A DNA stretch of 64,000 nt. It comes from Incurvaria masculella (lineage: Eukaryota; Arthropoda; Insecta; Lepidoptera; Incurvariidae). This document shows positions 33,850 to 46,071 of this stretch, in pieces; position 1 is the first letter of the stretch; each line of letters begins with the position of its first letter. Position numbers and translations under genes: made by a program. The stretch is taken from NCBI GenBank assembly GCA_946894095.1, contig OX335653.1:14389001-14453000 (forward strand). Reading direction: 5' to 3'. The notes below the pieces were generated by a model. The model was given only the letters and a program-made list of their open reading frames with translations, searched no databases and was not told the origin of the DNA.

Positions 33850-34104
33850 ACACAGAACGCATAAAGTATTGCACTTTAAGGCACGAATTCGTCACAAATA
33901 TTAAATATATCCATAGTAGTTGCAGCGAAAACATATTCACAATTTCAGGTTCAATGGTTTCGTTGTAAATGCCATCGTATTTAAATAAATTGTAACAAAA
34001 CCAATAATCCTGAAATTGTGAAAATGTTTTCGCTGCAAGTTTTTATTAGACTTTTATTATTAATTCGTGGCTTAAAATGCAATACTTTTTGCGTTATGTG
34101 TGCA
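33850..34104. repeat. Fold-back element with arms of about 100 bp
   Basis: TTGCAGCGAAAACATATTCA and CAATTTCAGG pair with CCTGAAATTGTGAAAATGTT and TTCGCTGCAA. Further out, GCATAAAGTATTGCACTTTA pairs with TAAAATGCAATACTTTTTGC. The loop is about 60 bases. Confidence 0.85.
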
Positions 34105-34132
34105 AACAACTTTATATGAGTCCGAACAGCCT

Positions 34133-34260
34133 TAAGTTTTTTTTTATGCAACCTGACTTGGATGGGTAATACCACACAACTAACCGTTATGATATTAGCC
34201 CAATACACCACATTCCCGAAGGAACTAGGTGCCATGCCAGGACCTTCCCGTTATCTTTAA
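34133..34260 (-). repeat. SINE 3' part
   Basis: TTTTTTTATGCAACCTGACTT, GATATTAGCCCAATACACCA, TTCCCGAAGGAACTAGGTGC and CATGCCAGGACCTTCCCGTT are the reversed 3' half. Confidence 0.8.
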
Positions 34261-34611
34261 GAAATCACTCTCCTAAACTTAGTTTTCATAAAAAAAACTT
34301 ATTTTTTTTTATCATTAAACAGCAAGTAGACAGAAAGCAATTATTTTTATTTTCAAAAACTGGATCGTGAAATCTCTTGATTAGCTTAATCATAGATTAA
34401 GTATAAGGTACAATATTAGCCTAACGCAGCTCATGGAAACTAGGTCTCATGTCAGGAAGTTCCTTGAAATATACACGTACATTTAATAGGTGGAAAACAC
34501 GACGATTTTCATAATCAGCTGAGCCTGAAATAAGGATGGAAAATACATTTCTGTAAATTAAGAATTTATGAAATAAATTTCATTAATCATATTTCTGTAA
34601 TTAAAATCAAT

Positions 34612-34773
34612 AAGGACCTTTTCCACAAAGAACTGATTAGCTTAATCCTTTCCTAAATTAAAAGGCCTTTCTTACCATCTCGCAAACGATACCAGCACAA
34701 GATAATCAGCACTTTAGTAATAAAGGCCCTTTAAGTGTCAATAAAATAAATCGCACTTGGTGAAAAGCAGGCT
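34612..34773. repeat. MITE, copy 1
   Basis: AGAACTGATTAGCTTAATCC, CAAGATAATCAGCACTTTAG and TAATAAAGGCCCTTTAAGTG are shared with 38941-39103. Both ends read as variants of TTTTCACCAAGTNCTGATT inverted. Confidence 0.8.
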
Positions 34774-35151
34774 AAATAATTCATATATTTAAATATATTA
34801 AAACTTAAAATCAAATATGTTTCTTTCCATTATTTAAGCCTTCAAGAGATATTGTGCTATCTAAACATCAACCCAATTTTCATTATGTCAATAGTATCTG
34901 TTTAAACGTGATATAAATAGAGATTGGAGATCAAAGATGAGACTAGAAGCACCGCATAGTAGCGGCCAGCAGAATCCTTGTCCCCTTTATAAGTGTTTCG
35001 TCCTAGTGAAGGGTCGTATTCGTGGTAAGTAATATCAAAGCTCCTTGAAATGTCGATAACAATCTGGCGAGGAAGATGAGCGACCTGCCAAGTAAGTACA
35101 TCATATGGACCTACAAAGGAGCCACTTTATACAATTTTGTACAAGTCAGGG

Positions 35152-35551
35152 TTTTTTTATCTAACTGGACATGGATACCACATTAACAGTCATGATATTA
35201 GCCCAACACGCCGCATTCCCAGTACCATGCCAGGACATTCCCTTCATCCACACGGCTCCATTGAACTGGACGGAAACAATTATTCATTTATGCTTCGACC
35301 ATCTTTTCATCCAATGTGATGGTACCAACCCGGAAGAGCTTAATCCTACCACCTAGTAAGGGAAGGGGACCTACAATTTCACATGAATTCCGAATAATGG
35401 AACAGCTCGCATTCGTGACGAAATACACTTATCCAGGTCAGAAAGAGAAAGAAATTGGTGCATGACTTGGCGGGGATTTGAACCCAGACCTCTGGCATAC
35501 AAGGCAATGCCCTGCGCGCCCAATGCCTGCGCCACTAAGCTACCAGCCGAG
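35152..35551 (-). repeat. tRNA-headed SINE, full length
   Basis: Reverse orientation. The tail (TTTTTT) is at 35152 and the 3' body runs to about 35370. The CATTCGTGACGAAATACACTT linker follows. The tRNA-like head has box B GGTTCAAATCC (complement at 35477) and box A TAGCTTAGTGGCGCAGG (complement near 35530). Pol III promoter boxes are recognisable. About 400 bp. Confidence 0.88.
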
Positions 35552-37041
35552 TTTTGGGAGTGGAACGCGGTTTTCAATGAGTCCCAGCTTATTTGTCTCA
35601 CTGACACGAATATTTACGACATTTTGGACATAATCGTTTTTTAAATAAAAAAAAAACTTGTGAATTACAAAAAAGGTATCAATATACGTTTTATTCATTA
35701 ATCAATATTATAGGGTAAATAACAATTCCAAAATGTAATATTTTTTTTATTTCTCCACTTCCTCTTGTTTGGAGATTGGTCTTTGTAGAGCATTCTTCTA
35801 AAGCTTGCATGCTGTCGAACAAACAAGAGAAGTATGCAGTGATCACGCAATTATCTGCAAAAATATCTATGACTGTGATCTATCTTCTACGGTTGGTACA
35901 ATAGACAGATTCATGAACAGCTCTGTTACCATGAACAGCTGCGGTACTACACAGGAGATATTATAGATATCTTAGATGGCGCCCCGAGCGTGGATAATAA
36001 AACGTAAGAAACTTCGTTACGGACAGACAAACAGAGCGTTCATTGCAGCTCCGGTACCTATCTGGAGAATAGGGAGTGGACACGTGGAGGGCCAAGGCAA
36101 TACGCCGTGGCAACAAGACCTACTGAACTGTGGTACCCTCTAGCGTTTCACGACGTTAGTGGATATATTGGTTCATTTTGCTATAATAACGCAGTACTGA
36201 GGGGTTACCATGGTGAATTCAATCGCCGGATGAATAGACAGCAAAATAATTAAATCTGTTTAGTCGCATTCAAACCAAGCTAACTGGTAACTCTGGTTCA
36301 CTTGTTCGTTAACAGTTAGCATGGTACGAATAAATCTTAACGTCAAATCGTATAACTCTTTTTTATGTTCACCCGGCGAATTAATTTATAATGGAAACCT
36401 CTGATCTAACGGTTGATCATTGGGAACGCTATATCATATGAAGTCGGTTAAAAATACGGGAGAGGAGTGTATTCTGGAAAACCTTTCCTATCTTACAAAA
36501 TATCAATCAATACAGGGTTTATATAGGGATATACGGGGTTTTGTAACGGCCAGGACAGAAAATTTGGGAAATGATTATTGGGATTGAAATAAATAAAAGA
36601 GTTTTATAACTTTTTCTGAATAATCTCTAAATAAAAAGTTACACTTTCCGTACAAAGTCATTAAAAGTAAAACATTGAAAATGATTTTTAAATTGATGGT
36701 GTTAAAACTATCTAGATTCCGTAAGAACGTGGAAACGTTGTTTGTTACTGGACATGGATGGATCACACCTACTGTCATGGCATTAGCCTGAAACACCACG
36801 TGGGATTACATACATTTCAAAAATGAATATCTCATTACCTAGACACTTTAGAGAACATTGTTTTACTAAAGTAAATATACCTTTTCGTACTAAGCAGGTA
36901 CGTCGCTTATTCCAAGGAATGTTACATGTATGTATGTATAATCGACCGTGAAGCAAGGACACATTAATTGAAGAAAGAGCCCAGCAAAAATAACTACTTT
37001 ACGAATATACTGCAAGGCTGGACCCGAAACAGCAAAACATA
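35552..37041. other. Unassigned; SINE and short-repeat scraps
   Basis: It contains a reversed SINE 3' scrap (36745-36800) and the second copy of the 4638 repeat (36868-36925). No gene seen. Confidence 0.5.
36868..36925. repeat. Short dispersed repeat, copy 2
   Basis: TTTTCGTACTAAGCAGGTAC and GTCGCTTATTCCAAGGAATG, as at 4638. Confidence 0.7.
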
Positions 37042-37049
37042 TTCGCGGG

Positions 37050-37692
37050 GGGGGGAACGGCATAACGTATAATATGCAGATCGTATAATGTCATATTTTA
37101 ACAAAATTTTAAAACCATGCACAACGTATAATCGGCAGATTGTATAATCTGATACGTAGTGCATGAAGAAGTCCAAAAAATTAAATTACTTATTTCTCCA
37201 TGCATAACGTATAATAGTCACAACGTATAATGTTATGATCTTTATTTAACAAAAAAAGAAAACCATGCATATCATATAATCCTAAAATATTTCATACGAT
37301 AAGCGCCCTTATCGATATAAGATTAAAGATTATACTCGCACGCGACTTTTCGACCGTCTCAATTAGCGTTGTAGCAAATTGTTACTCTTCAACAGATATC
37401 GATTCGTAGCAATTTCAGCCTTAAATGTATCGTTATTAGGGCGCTTTATGCAGTGCTTCTTGGCATATTATACGTTCTGCATGGTTTTCTTTTTTTGTGA
37501 ATTCATGTTAGGAATATTATACGTTGTGACTATTATACGTTCTGCATGATGCAAAGAGTTTATTTTATTTTTAAACTCATGCACAACGTATAACATTATA
37601 CGTTGTGAATATTATACGATATGCATGGTTTTAATTTTTTGGAAAAAAATACTATTATACGTTGTGAATGTTATACGTAGTGAATACGACTC
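37050..37692 (+). mobile_element. ATTATACGT-rich non-autonomous element, copy 1
   Basis: It is flanked by an exact 8-bp duplication, TTCGCGGG (37042-37049 and 37693-37700). The left half carries ACGTATAAT four times exactly plus variants, and the right half carries its complement ATTATACGT five times plus variants. The middle holds GCGCCCTTAT and its complement around CGCACGCGACTTTTCGACCG. No ORF. The second copy is 62261-62877. Confidence 0.88.
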
Positions 37693-38416
37693 TTCGCGGG
37701 TATTGCGTCTACCAATTTCGCCACCGGCGACCCATAATTTGGAATTCTCCTACAGTCCCTCTTTTCAGGTTAGTTAAAAAAGTAGAAATGTTATTCTATT
37801 CAAACAAAACCAGATCAACATTTCTAATCCAATTATTTTCTTATGAATACATGTATTTTAAGAAAACACAGCCCGGCCTAAAAAGCCCACCGCAATCGGA
37901 CTATGAATAAAATTTTCTATTGTATTGGAATTTGATTATATTAGTCCTCGAACGAGTTAAAATGTCGAATTGTAATGCCATATTACACAATAAATTAAAA
38001 AAAGGTTCGTTTTACTTTATCTTGCGAATACAACGTCACAAAAACATCCAGATCTCAGGTTGAAAACTTTATCTCAATCAAAACCATGTTTTTAATTATT
38101 TAAAAACGATTTATATTTTATAAGCAATAATTTACCATATAATTTGACAAGTTTTCATGTATAATTTATACACATACAATCTCAGGTTATGCCCGGCTTT
38201 CTTTCTAGGTGGGCCCGCCACAGGAGATGGGTATAGAACCTGGGTCTTCTGAGCCAAAACCGCGAAGAATATCGATTTGCCAATCATCGTTCACTAAACA
38301 AAATCGCCGTTCCGAGAATTATCTTTCGATGAATAAAAACTATCCTCACCTCAACACGGTTTTAACACCGATCACGGTATGTAGGTAGATATGAATTTAT
38401 ATATGAAATTATACGG

Positions 38417-38688
38417 AAAAAACCGGCGAGTCGGACTCGCACACGAACGGTTCCGTACCATCGTGCAAGATTTAACACGAATTTGTCCCCTTTAATTTTC
38501 ATTATTTTAAAATTTTACCTATGTGTTGTTGTAGCGGCAAAATAAATACACACTCTGTGAAAATTCCAGGTGTCTACCTATTACGGTTCATGAGACACAG
38601 CCATGTGACGGACGGACGGACGGACGGAGGGACAGCGGAGGCTTAGTAATAGGATTCAGTTGGCACCCTTTGGGTACGGAACACTAAA
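38417..38688 (-). mobile_element. GGGTTCCGTACC-family element, copy 5
   Basis: GTCGGACTCGCACACGAACG, GTTCCGTACCATCG at the left; (GGAC)n at 38605; GGCTTAGTAATAGG and CCCTTTGGGTACGGAACACT at the right. Confidence 0.88.
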
Positions 38689-38940
38689 AATGGATAGCTA
38701 AATGCTCACAAAGCTGAAACGATTTTTATTTTTAGTAACTACTCAAGCAAGGCTACGAGAAAAAAAAGATATGTATATTATGCAGTATGAAGCTGCTTTG
38801 AACTAAACCGTGTAATATTCGTATACGGGTTGCTGTGTCCTCTAAATTTTGGGTTACTCTATACAACGCTTACGCTAATCATTTTGTGAACTCTACATAC
38901 TTAACTCAAGTTTTTCGATAATCTTAGCGCTCTATTAGTC

Positions 38941-39103
38941 AAGGGTCTGTTCCACCAAGTACTGATTAGCTTAATCCTCATATTAAAGAGCCTTTCTCGC
39001 CATCTCGAAATCGATACCAGTACGAGATAATCAGCACTTTAGTAATAAAGGCCCTTTAAGTGTCGATTAGAATAAATCAGCAGTTGGTGAAAACTAGGCC
39101 TTA
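38941..39103. repeat. MITE, copy 2
   Basis: GTACTGATTAGCTTAATCCT, GAGATAATCAGCACTTTAGT and AATAAAGGCCCTTTAAGTGT as at 34612; inverted ends TTCCACCAAGTACTGATTAG and the complement of CAGCAGTTGGTGAAAA. Confidence 0.82.
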
Positions 39104-39191
39104 AGGTTCAATACTGAACGCCAACACATGTCATTAAACTAATTTAAAGAGCATGTTACCTACTTAAAACAAAAAACATGATTTTGTACGA

Positions 39192-39738
39192 TTAAGGTGG
39201 CCCAACCCGGCGGCCTCAACTCATTTGCGGGCACGGTACAAAACCGTGCTGTTGCGCTCTGGGACCTTCTCTGTTTCTAAGAATAAGACAGGCTCCGTTA
39301 TGAGGAAGATGCAACCTGTCCACAAAAAAGACAATGTGCATAGTGTATGATTTGGCAAGATTTACGAAAATTTTAATTTCAAAACGACTTATAGCTAAAA
39401 GTAAACCACGACCGCTGTAGTCAAAAATCTAACAAAAACCAAATAGATTATAAATCTTGATTAAACAAGCTATGTCTGATGACTAATCTTTTTAAGATGT
39501 TCTTACTTTATCATTGCGTAATCCACCTCCAAAGTAATTGTTTAAAACGCGCGAAAAATCCGAACTTTCGGACGTTATTACTTGGAAACCAAACACAATT
39601 TTACAATGGTGGTCATCAGACATCTAGTTCAATCAAATAAAGCTATATTGAGCAAAATTTTGGATCTCTGACAAGAAATATAGGCGTGATCTTCTTTCCC
39701 CTTTTGTATGGGGAAATGAGCGGGTTGGGCCACCTTAA
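39192..39738 (-). mobile_element. TTAA-flanked MITE, family T2 copy 1
   Basis: TTAA at both ends; inverted termini GGTGGCCCAACCCG and CGGGTTGGGCCACC. The interior shares GTCCACAAAAAAGACAATGT, AAACGACTTATAGCTAAAAG and ACCACGACCGCTGTAG with copies at 50685 and 57030, which lie in the other orientation. About 540 bp, no ORF. Confidence 0.88.
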
Positions 39739-40494
39739 AGCAGTATTCTTTAAAACGGACAAAGCAATGGGAAAGTAATTAGACAGCCAAGTCATACTCT
39801 TTCACGGTTACCGGTAGACCAATAGACAGGACACTTGAACAATGCTATGCTAAATTCTGTCTTAGGTTAAACAGATCCGCCAGCGTTAAGTTCCGACGAA
39901 AAACAGACGGTTTTAGAATTTCCATATTTAACCCTACTGATAACCCTTCAGGGTGTCATGCCAGGCCATGCACATAAAAATAAAATAGAATAGTTTAAAA
40001 AAAAAATGACAGTTCCGTGTTCGAAGAAGAGACTAGAAAAAGCGGATCGGAGAGAGTTTGGTTTTTAGAAAATAATTTTGCCAAATAAAGTTCTGGTTCC
40101 CGATGATCTGGATTTTCACTGAGCTACGCCACCCCCGAGCACGCCAAGACGTGACACAGGGTATTCGAGATGGCAAGTTGCGTTGTTTCTTCGCTCTCAA
40201 GTTATAAGCGGACATACAGACAGAAAGACGCCGGACGATGAATGTCTAGGGTAAGGCTACCTACCTCATGGTTTTTCCCATCGTCAGACGGTCACTGTGA
40301 TTTCAATCGGAAAGAGTTTCGCTGGCATTATCCTGCATGGATCATCACGGCTATATTCACGACAATCAGGGTAGGGGTAACTTTGGAATCAGAATTCGTT
40401 TTAGTCAATATTTAGGACAAATTTAACGTCAATGGTGGCAAGGGTGGAAAGAAACATTCTGTTAAGGCATAATTCTATTGCAATCGTAAGCAAT
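39739..40494. other. Unassigned
   Basis: No gene or strong repeat recognised. Confidence 0.35.
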
Positions 40495-40700
40495 GGAAAC
40501 AACTCTCTGCCGAGGTATTTCCCCCAAAGAGCGACGCGGGGTTCTTCAAACGTGCTGTGAAGAGGGACCTGGCCGGTCGGCATGGTTTTCGCGCGCCATC
40601 CTGAATTTTTGAAAACCCATGGGCGTCGTTGAGCACCTTAATGGGTCCTGGCGTACGCCAAAAACATACTTAGTATGGAGACAGTGACTGATAGAATGAA
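40495..40700 (+). mobile_element. LINE 3'-end-like repeat, copy 1
   Basis: The + frame reads LPRYFPQRATRGSSNVL before a stop, the usual last block of LINE ORF2. It continues CCGGTCGGCATGGTTTTCGC and ACCTTAATGGGTCCTGGCGT. Relatives are at 41283, 45925 and 52960. Confidence 0.65.
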
Positions 40701-41049
40701 TTGATACATATTTAATTTTCATAAATAAAGTCATAAAACGAATCATGGCAAGCTTTGATAAATCATATAATAAGTAGACCTTTAAACTGACGTGAAATTG
40801 GAAAGGACGTGGAAAGGAATAAGAACGAAATAATCGATGTTGTGTTTCGGGTTTTTATTAATTTAAAATATTAGAAAATCACAAATCAGCCATCGTTAGA
40901 CAGCTTCAATGCCCCCCTTTCCTCAACAACAAAAACAATTTCCTCTGGGTCCACTATCGCCCCCCTGTTGGCCTGCAGCTACTTATCTTTCACTTTAAAA
41001 ATGGCTGCAGTAACTCATTTATTTATAGAGTCGGCAAACGTAAAGTACA

Positions 41050-41281
41050 GGGGGTCCATTCAGGGCAAGAGTGAGTTCGAATTCGTCACTAAATATGAAC
41101 TCACTTTATTAAATAGTCAATGTTTCCACACTTCTTGAACATCATTACAGTTGGGTAAAAATCTGGTCCGTCCCGTAAATACGTTGGAAGTATACATAAC
41201 GGTTCCGTTATTTAAATAATAATATATTTCCCAGCTATTTTTAGCCGATCTCGAACTCACTCTTGCCCTGAATGGACCCCC
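41050..41281. mobile_element. MITE with perfect inverted ends of about 30 bp
   Basis: GGGGGTCCATTCAGGGCAAG then AGTGAGTTCGA at the left is exactly mirrored at the right end. About 232 bp and no ORF. The target duplication is unclear. Confidence 0.9.
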
Positions 41282-41282
41282 A

Positions 41283-41420
41283 GCCTGGTGAAGGTCAAAG
41301 AAGCACCTCGCCGGCCGGCATGGTTTTTGCGGCCCTTATGAAATTTAGAAAGGGCATGGAGTTCGTCGGGCACCTCTTCCAGGACCTGTATCGTCCCTAC
41401 CCGCTGCATCACTAACATCG
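41283..41420 (+). mobile_element. LINE 3'-end-like repeat, copy 2
   Basis: AAAGAAGCACCTCGCCGGCC, GGCATGGTTTTTGCGGCCCT and GGGCACCTCTTCCAGGACCT align with 40540-40660. Confidence 0.6.
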
Positions 41421-41499
41421 TTGAAGTTGAGTTGACACAAGGAACCATATATAATAATCGATCAAGTTTATTGTTACAAGCATTTCCCTCTCGCCGCCA

Positions 41500-41790
41500 C
41501 CAGACTGTGGCGATATAAAACGCTTGGCGCCCAACGAAAGCCGCTTAGTTCACTGCAACCCCGTCGGCGGCGCTGCACCGAACGGCGCGCGCGCAAATCG
41601 AACTGGGAGCGCGCGAAAAACCACCGCCAACCGTCGCGCGAAATTCCAACTTTTCACATCCATTGTTCCAAATTCGAACGGTGTCGAACAATAGCGGTGC
41701 AAATTGTATGGTGATTGTTTTTAAAGTGAATAAGTTTGCAACAATAGGGGGCCCTGACTGATTTTTCGTTGGCTGTCTGATAATAAGGTA
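41500..41790 (+). promoter_or_regulatory. Candidate TATA promoter, first exon and splice donor
   Basis: TATAAAA (41514-41520) lies 32 bases before an initiator-like TTAGTTC (A at 41546). GC-rich, repeat-free sequence follows, rich in GCGCGC, to a consensus donor AAG|GTAAGG (exon end 41787). Only a short ORF starts inside it, so the exon would be untranslated leader. The gene would lie to the right. Confidence 0.35.
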
Positions 41791-42004
41791 AGGACTGTTT
41801 ATTATTAACGGTAGTTTTGGTATAAAATGGTCATCCAGGAAGGAAAATTACCAGAACCTCAAAGGTGCAGAAAGGCCGAATGCGAGGCTGAAACGATGAA
41901 AAATATGTATGTAACACTAAGAAAGAAAATATAATTCAATCATTCACATTTCCTGAAAAGGTTAATAATTTTTTGGCTTTTTAATGTAAACAAAATGATT
42001 TTTA

Positions 42005-42212
42005 TGTAACTGGACATGAATGGAATATCACACCTACTGTGATGATTCCACCCTAACACACAATATGGGAAAGGGGTGCCATGCCTGGGACCTTCCTTAT
42101 ATTGCACGGCTACATTGAACTGGGTGGAAAAACAGAGAATAATCATTGCCGCTTCGAACATCGTTCATTCAGTGCGATGGTATAAGCCCGGGCGGAATGA
42201 AAGCATGGGAAG
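42005..42212 (-). repeat. SINE body and 3' part
   Basis: TTATGTAACTGGACATGAAT, GGTGCCATGCCTGGGACCTT, CCTTATATTGCACGGCTACA and CAATCATTGCCGC-like landmarks, reversed. Confidence 0.85.
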
Positions 42213-42347
42213 ATATACAGTCTTTTTACATGCCGGAACTCACTGCAATAATAATTATTAAACTGAATGACGACTACGATTAACAGTAAAAAATAATTAT
42301 TGATTATATATGACTCAATCATGCGTTTTCTTAAAATATAGGTCTAC

Positions 42348-42937
42348 GGCTGAGATAAATAGTAGTAACAGAAACTATGTAAGACTAACGAAAAGTAGTA
42401 CTCTGTGACGTCACTTTGACACATTTTGTACGGACGATATCTCAGGCTGAGATGAATAGTCGTATCAGAAACTAAGGCTGAGATAAATAGTCGAAACAAA
42501 AACTAAGACTAACGAAAAGTAGTACTTTGTGACGTCACTTTGACACATTTTGTACGGACGATATCTCAGGCTGAGATGAATAGTCGTATCAGAAACTAAG
42601 GCTGAGATAAATAGTCGAAACAAAAACTAAGACTAACGAAAAGTAGTACTTGTAGTAGTAGTGTTGTAGTACTTGACATATTTTGTATGGAGGAAGTCTT
42701 CAAAGTAATGCAAAGTGACGTCACAAAGTAGTACTTTTCCTTAGTATTAGTTTCTGTTACGACTATTTATCTCAGCCTGAAAGTCATGCAAATTGACGTC
42801 ACAAAGTACTACTTTTCGTTAGTCTTAGTTTCTGATACGACTATTTATCTCAGCCTCAAAGTCATGCAAATTGACGTCACAAAGTACTACTTTTCGTTAG
42901 TCTTAGTTTCTGTTACGACTATTTATCTCAACCTAAG
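42348..42937. repeat. Clustered tandem and inverted repeats with five TGACGTCA sites
   Basis: Direct units on the left (GGCTGAGATAAATAG, GACTAACGAAAAGTAGTACT, TGACGTCACTTTGACACATT) step by 124 bp. From about 42690 the same units run in the opposite sense (AGTACTACTTTTCGTTAGTC, GACTATTTATCTCAGCC) with a 78-bp step. A GTAGTAGTAG run joins the halves. TGACGTCA occurs near 42408, 42531, 42716, 42796 and 42874. Confidence 0.92.
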
Positions 42938-43419
42938 AAACCTACAGGCCCGATTTGTCTATCTATTCATACAATTTTATTGATATACATATACATCTCA
43001 CAGAATATTTGTATTCGCTTTGACCATAATGCAAAGGTTTTGATTTCGCAACTGGCAATTCTCAATTTAACAACAATTTGATGCTGCAAATATTTACAGG
43101 AGAGTAAGCAGTTAATCTTACTATTTTGTATCCGATGTGGTAAATTCATTTGGACTAGCAATAAAGATGACTGATAACAAATGATTACCTTTTCATAACG
43201 TTTTTAAGTTTTCTGATAGATAAATAAGCAAACGTTCTTGGTTTTCTTTCATAAGATTAAATAAAATTAAAATTTACATTCCATTTCAAATCTCGAATCT
43301 TTGTGTAAAATGATTCTCTAACAACTTTTGTTGAATGAAAATTAATATTAAAATAAAATCAAGTAAAATGAAAAAAAAAAACTTTGTAAAGTGTATTTCG
43401 TCATCAATCTTGAATCAAT

Positions 43420-43525
43420 CAGGTACCCTTCACCTCCTAGGTGACAGGATTAGGCCTGTCCGGGTTGGTCCCATCGCATTGGATGAACAGATGGTCGAAG
43501 CGGCAATGTATCCTTGGACGGTACC
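43420..43525 (+). repeat. SINE body fragment
   Basis: CCGGGTTGGTCCCATCGCAT, TGGATGAACAGATGGTCGAA and GCGGCAATG. Confidence 0.75.
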
Positions 43526-44824
43526 TAGGTAGATACCGCTGAACTAAAAAATATAAAATAATTATAATAACTAAAATAATAATAAAAAAGATAAAAGTAG
43601 GTGTGGTACATTAATATCTAGTTACTTTAAACAAATTGCGAATTTCTTAGTGGGAATATAACAGCAGTCTCTACTCGCAAGTATGAATAGCTTTAAGATT
43701 GTGCAACGCTACTTGACTGCCTGACGTGCATTGTAAGCCCAACGATATTTATGTTATTAGAATGCATTTGATTCGCACGCATAGGTTGAACAATCTTCTA
43801 CTGTAGGTAGTTAATACAAATTGTAACTTGGTTAACGAAAGAATCGGGTGAGCAAGCATCGCAGCAAGTGAAGATCAATCATACCATGGTAAATTAATTC
43901 GCCAGGTAAACAGACAATTGACTGATTGTCTGTTTACTGTCTGTTTGATGAAATCCGACGTTTAGTTGCATTTCGCTAACTCTCAAACAATGTTCTCCCC
44001 CATCTAACGTTATTCGGCAAAGCGAACTGAAATATACCAGTAAGCATGATACGAAATGCAACTGAACTCACTTGCCTGTTCACCCGGATTTACGACGGAG
44101 GCTAATTCGCTAATTATTGCGCATATAAGTTTACATACACTCCTGAATGCTCACTGAATCAGTAAATAATTTGTGAACCTTGGTGCATTTACGACCAAGG
44201 TTGCAATTTTTGGAATCAAATGGAAATGTTTAATTTCGTGCCACTCATTCCGTGTGGCTGCGATCATACCAAAGTGAATTTTTCTCCTGAGAACAATCCT
44301 CATTCATCAATTCCAAAAACCTCCCGTGAGCATGCATCGCAGAATGTGGAGCTCACATAGCAGAAATGTTTGTCGAGACGAGAAGGGTTTGACAAACTGT
44401 ATTATCCCCACGTCCATGCTGACTAAGACGTATGCAAATGAAGAAACGAAAGGCGAATTACGAGAATTGTTCTTATCCAAAAGGAGTTGAGGAGAGAACA
44501 CACTGTATTACATCATAAAATATCGAGCGATTTGTGAAAATGTTCTAACACTTCATATCGCGTTGACGGCACGTATTCGATTAAGCGAGCTGTGTCCGGT
44601 CACAGTCTTATAAAAATATCTGCTTTTTCGCGTTTGGAAAAAGTAATTAAGTTACAGAATAAAGATGAAGTTCCTTTTAGAAATATGGTATTCGTTTGCG
44701 GTTTTTTCGTGGAATGGAATGGAAATGGAAAGAAAAATTAAGGAATAACATCTTGAGGATACTCACTCATCTGGTACACCTTCTGCATTCTAGAAAACAT
44801 CAATGTGTGCTCTCTCATCATATG
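43526..44824. other. Unassigned
   Basis: No gene. A TATAAAAATA at 44609 has no supporting initiator or exon. Confidence 0.35.
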
Positions 44825-45032
44825 TGTTGGATGGCTCGCGGCTTAGTGGCGCGGGGACTTGCCTTGCATGCCAGAGGTCTGGGTTCGAATCCCCCAGCGC
44901 GATGGTACCAACCGAGCGGACTTAAAGGTAGGTAACTTACAGTTTTACATGGATTCCGAACGCCGGAGCCCACACGTATTCGTGAGGAAATTCACTTATC
45001 GAACTCAAAAAGAGAGAAGAATGGTGTAATAG
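44825..45032 (+). repeat. tRNA-headed SINE, 5' half
   Basis: Box A GGCTTAGTGGCGCGGGG and box B GGGTTCGAATCCCC stand at tRNA-like spacing, followed by the linker ATTCGTGAGGAAATTCACTT and AAAAAGAGAGAAG. The body after it is partly inserted or missing. Confidence 0.85.
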
Positions 45033-45924
45033 GATAATATAAGACATGGTGATATATGGTATTCATGTCCAGTAATATAATAATTTAGATAGATGGAAAT
45101 TGATTCAGGATGATGTACGATAACTTAATTGACACACAGACACATTTATTTGATGTGGAATGGTCCACATAAGAATGAAGGCAATTTATTATTTTTTTTA
45201 CCGTCACACCACTGCCCGCCCTGCCCCTGGAGGGGAAGATTGGTACGGTACGATCAAATCAAATATTATATTATCAGACATGCTCTACAATTACGGACAC
45301 CACGAACCCGACGTTTACGGAGCAAATACTTGCGATTGTGATTTGATTGGAAAACGGATATTTCGTTACGATTAAAATAAAAGACAATCTTATAAATGTG
45401 TACGATTTTTTAGGAGTGGGTGCATATTCCTAATACAAACATTACCTTAATTACTGCAGTGTACAGAAGGTATAGTCGCATTCAAAAGTCCACTAGCACA
45501 TTCCAACGCGATTGCTATGAAGCGCTCCCAACCTGCGGGGGTAAAGCGGGAGGAGGGGATAGCACCGCGGTAGGACCCCCCCCCCCACCGCCTGATGACC
45601 GGTCGGCGGGGGAAGGGGCACGCCACATGTGCAAAACAAACCCGACCGTAGGGTGCTACTGGACTTGTGTCGCGATGGTACATACTTACTAGAAAGTCCC
45701 TGCAAATATAATTCAAAGGTGACTGCTAAGCACCTTGCGCTAGATTATTATTAGCAAAAGTAAAAAAAGCGGCTATGTTTTCAAACCAATTTGATTCGTC
45801 ATTAAGACCAATAATCAGTTTATACGATTTAATTGAAATGGGCTTATCGGTACCGAATTATTCGAAGGAAACGACCGATACTCGCTCTATGTAGGTCTGA
45901 ATCAGCAACACATTTAGAACAGCA

Positions 45925-46030
45925 ATTGCTGGGGTCCTCAAACATGAGAAGAAGCTCTGGCCGACGGCATAGTTTTTGCCGAAACCCCCGTTTCGTCAGG
46001 CTTCTTTTAGTTGAAAGTCTGGCATACGCC
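45925..46030 (+). mobile_element. LINE 3'-end-like repeat, copy 3
   Basis: GGGGTCCTCAAACATGAGAA, TCTGGCCGACGGCATAGTTT, GGCATACGCCATATG. Confidence 0.6.
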
Positions 46031-46071
46031 ATATGTTGTCCTCTACGTCAAAACATAAAACGAACTGTCTT

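Noticed and set aside
34912..35026. TATAAATAG followed by ATG and a GTAAGT donor
   Set aside because: The ATG lies only about 17 bases after the TATA, too near to be transcribed from it, and the 29-codon frame shows nothing recognisable.
37050..37692. Centromeric or simple satellite
   Set aside because: The motif spacing is irregular, halves are inverted and there are exact 8-bp target duplications, so it is a transposable element.
44825..44910. tRNA gene
   Set aside because: Box A and box B are present, but the cloverleaf is not maintained and the same head recurs with a shared body, so it is a SINE.
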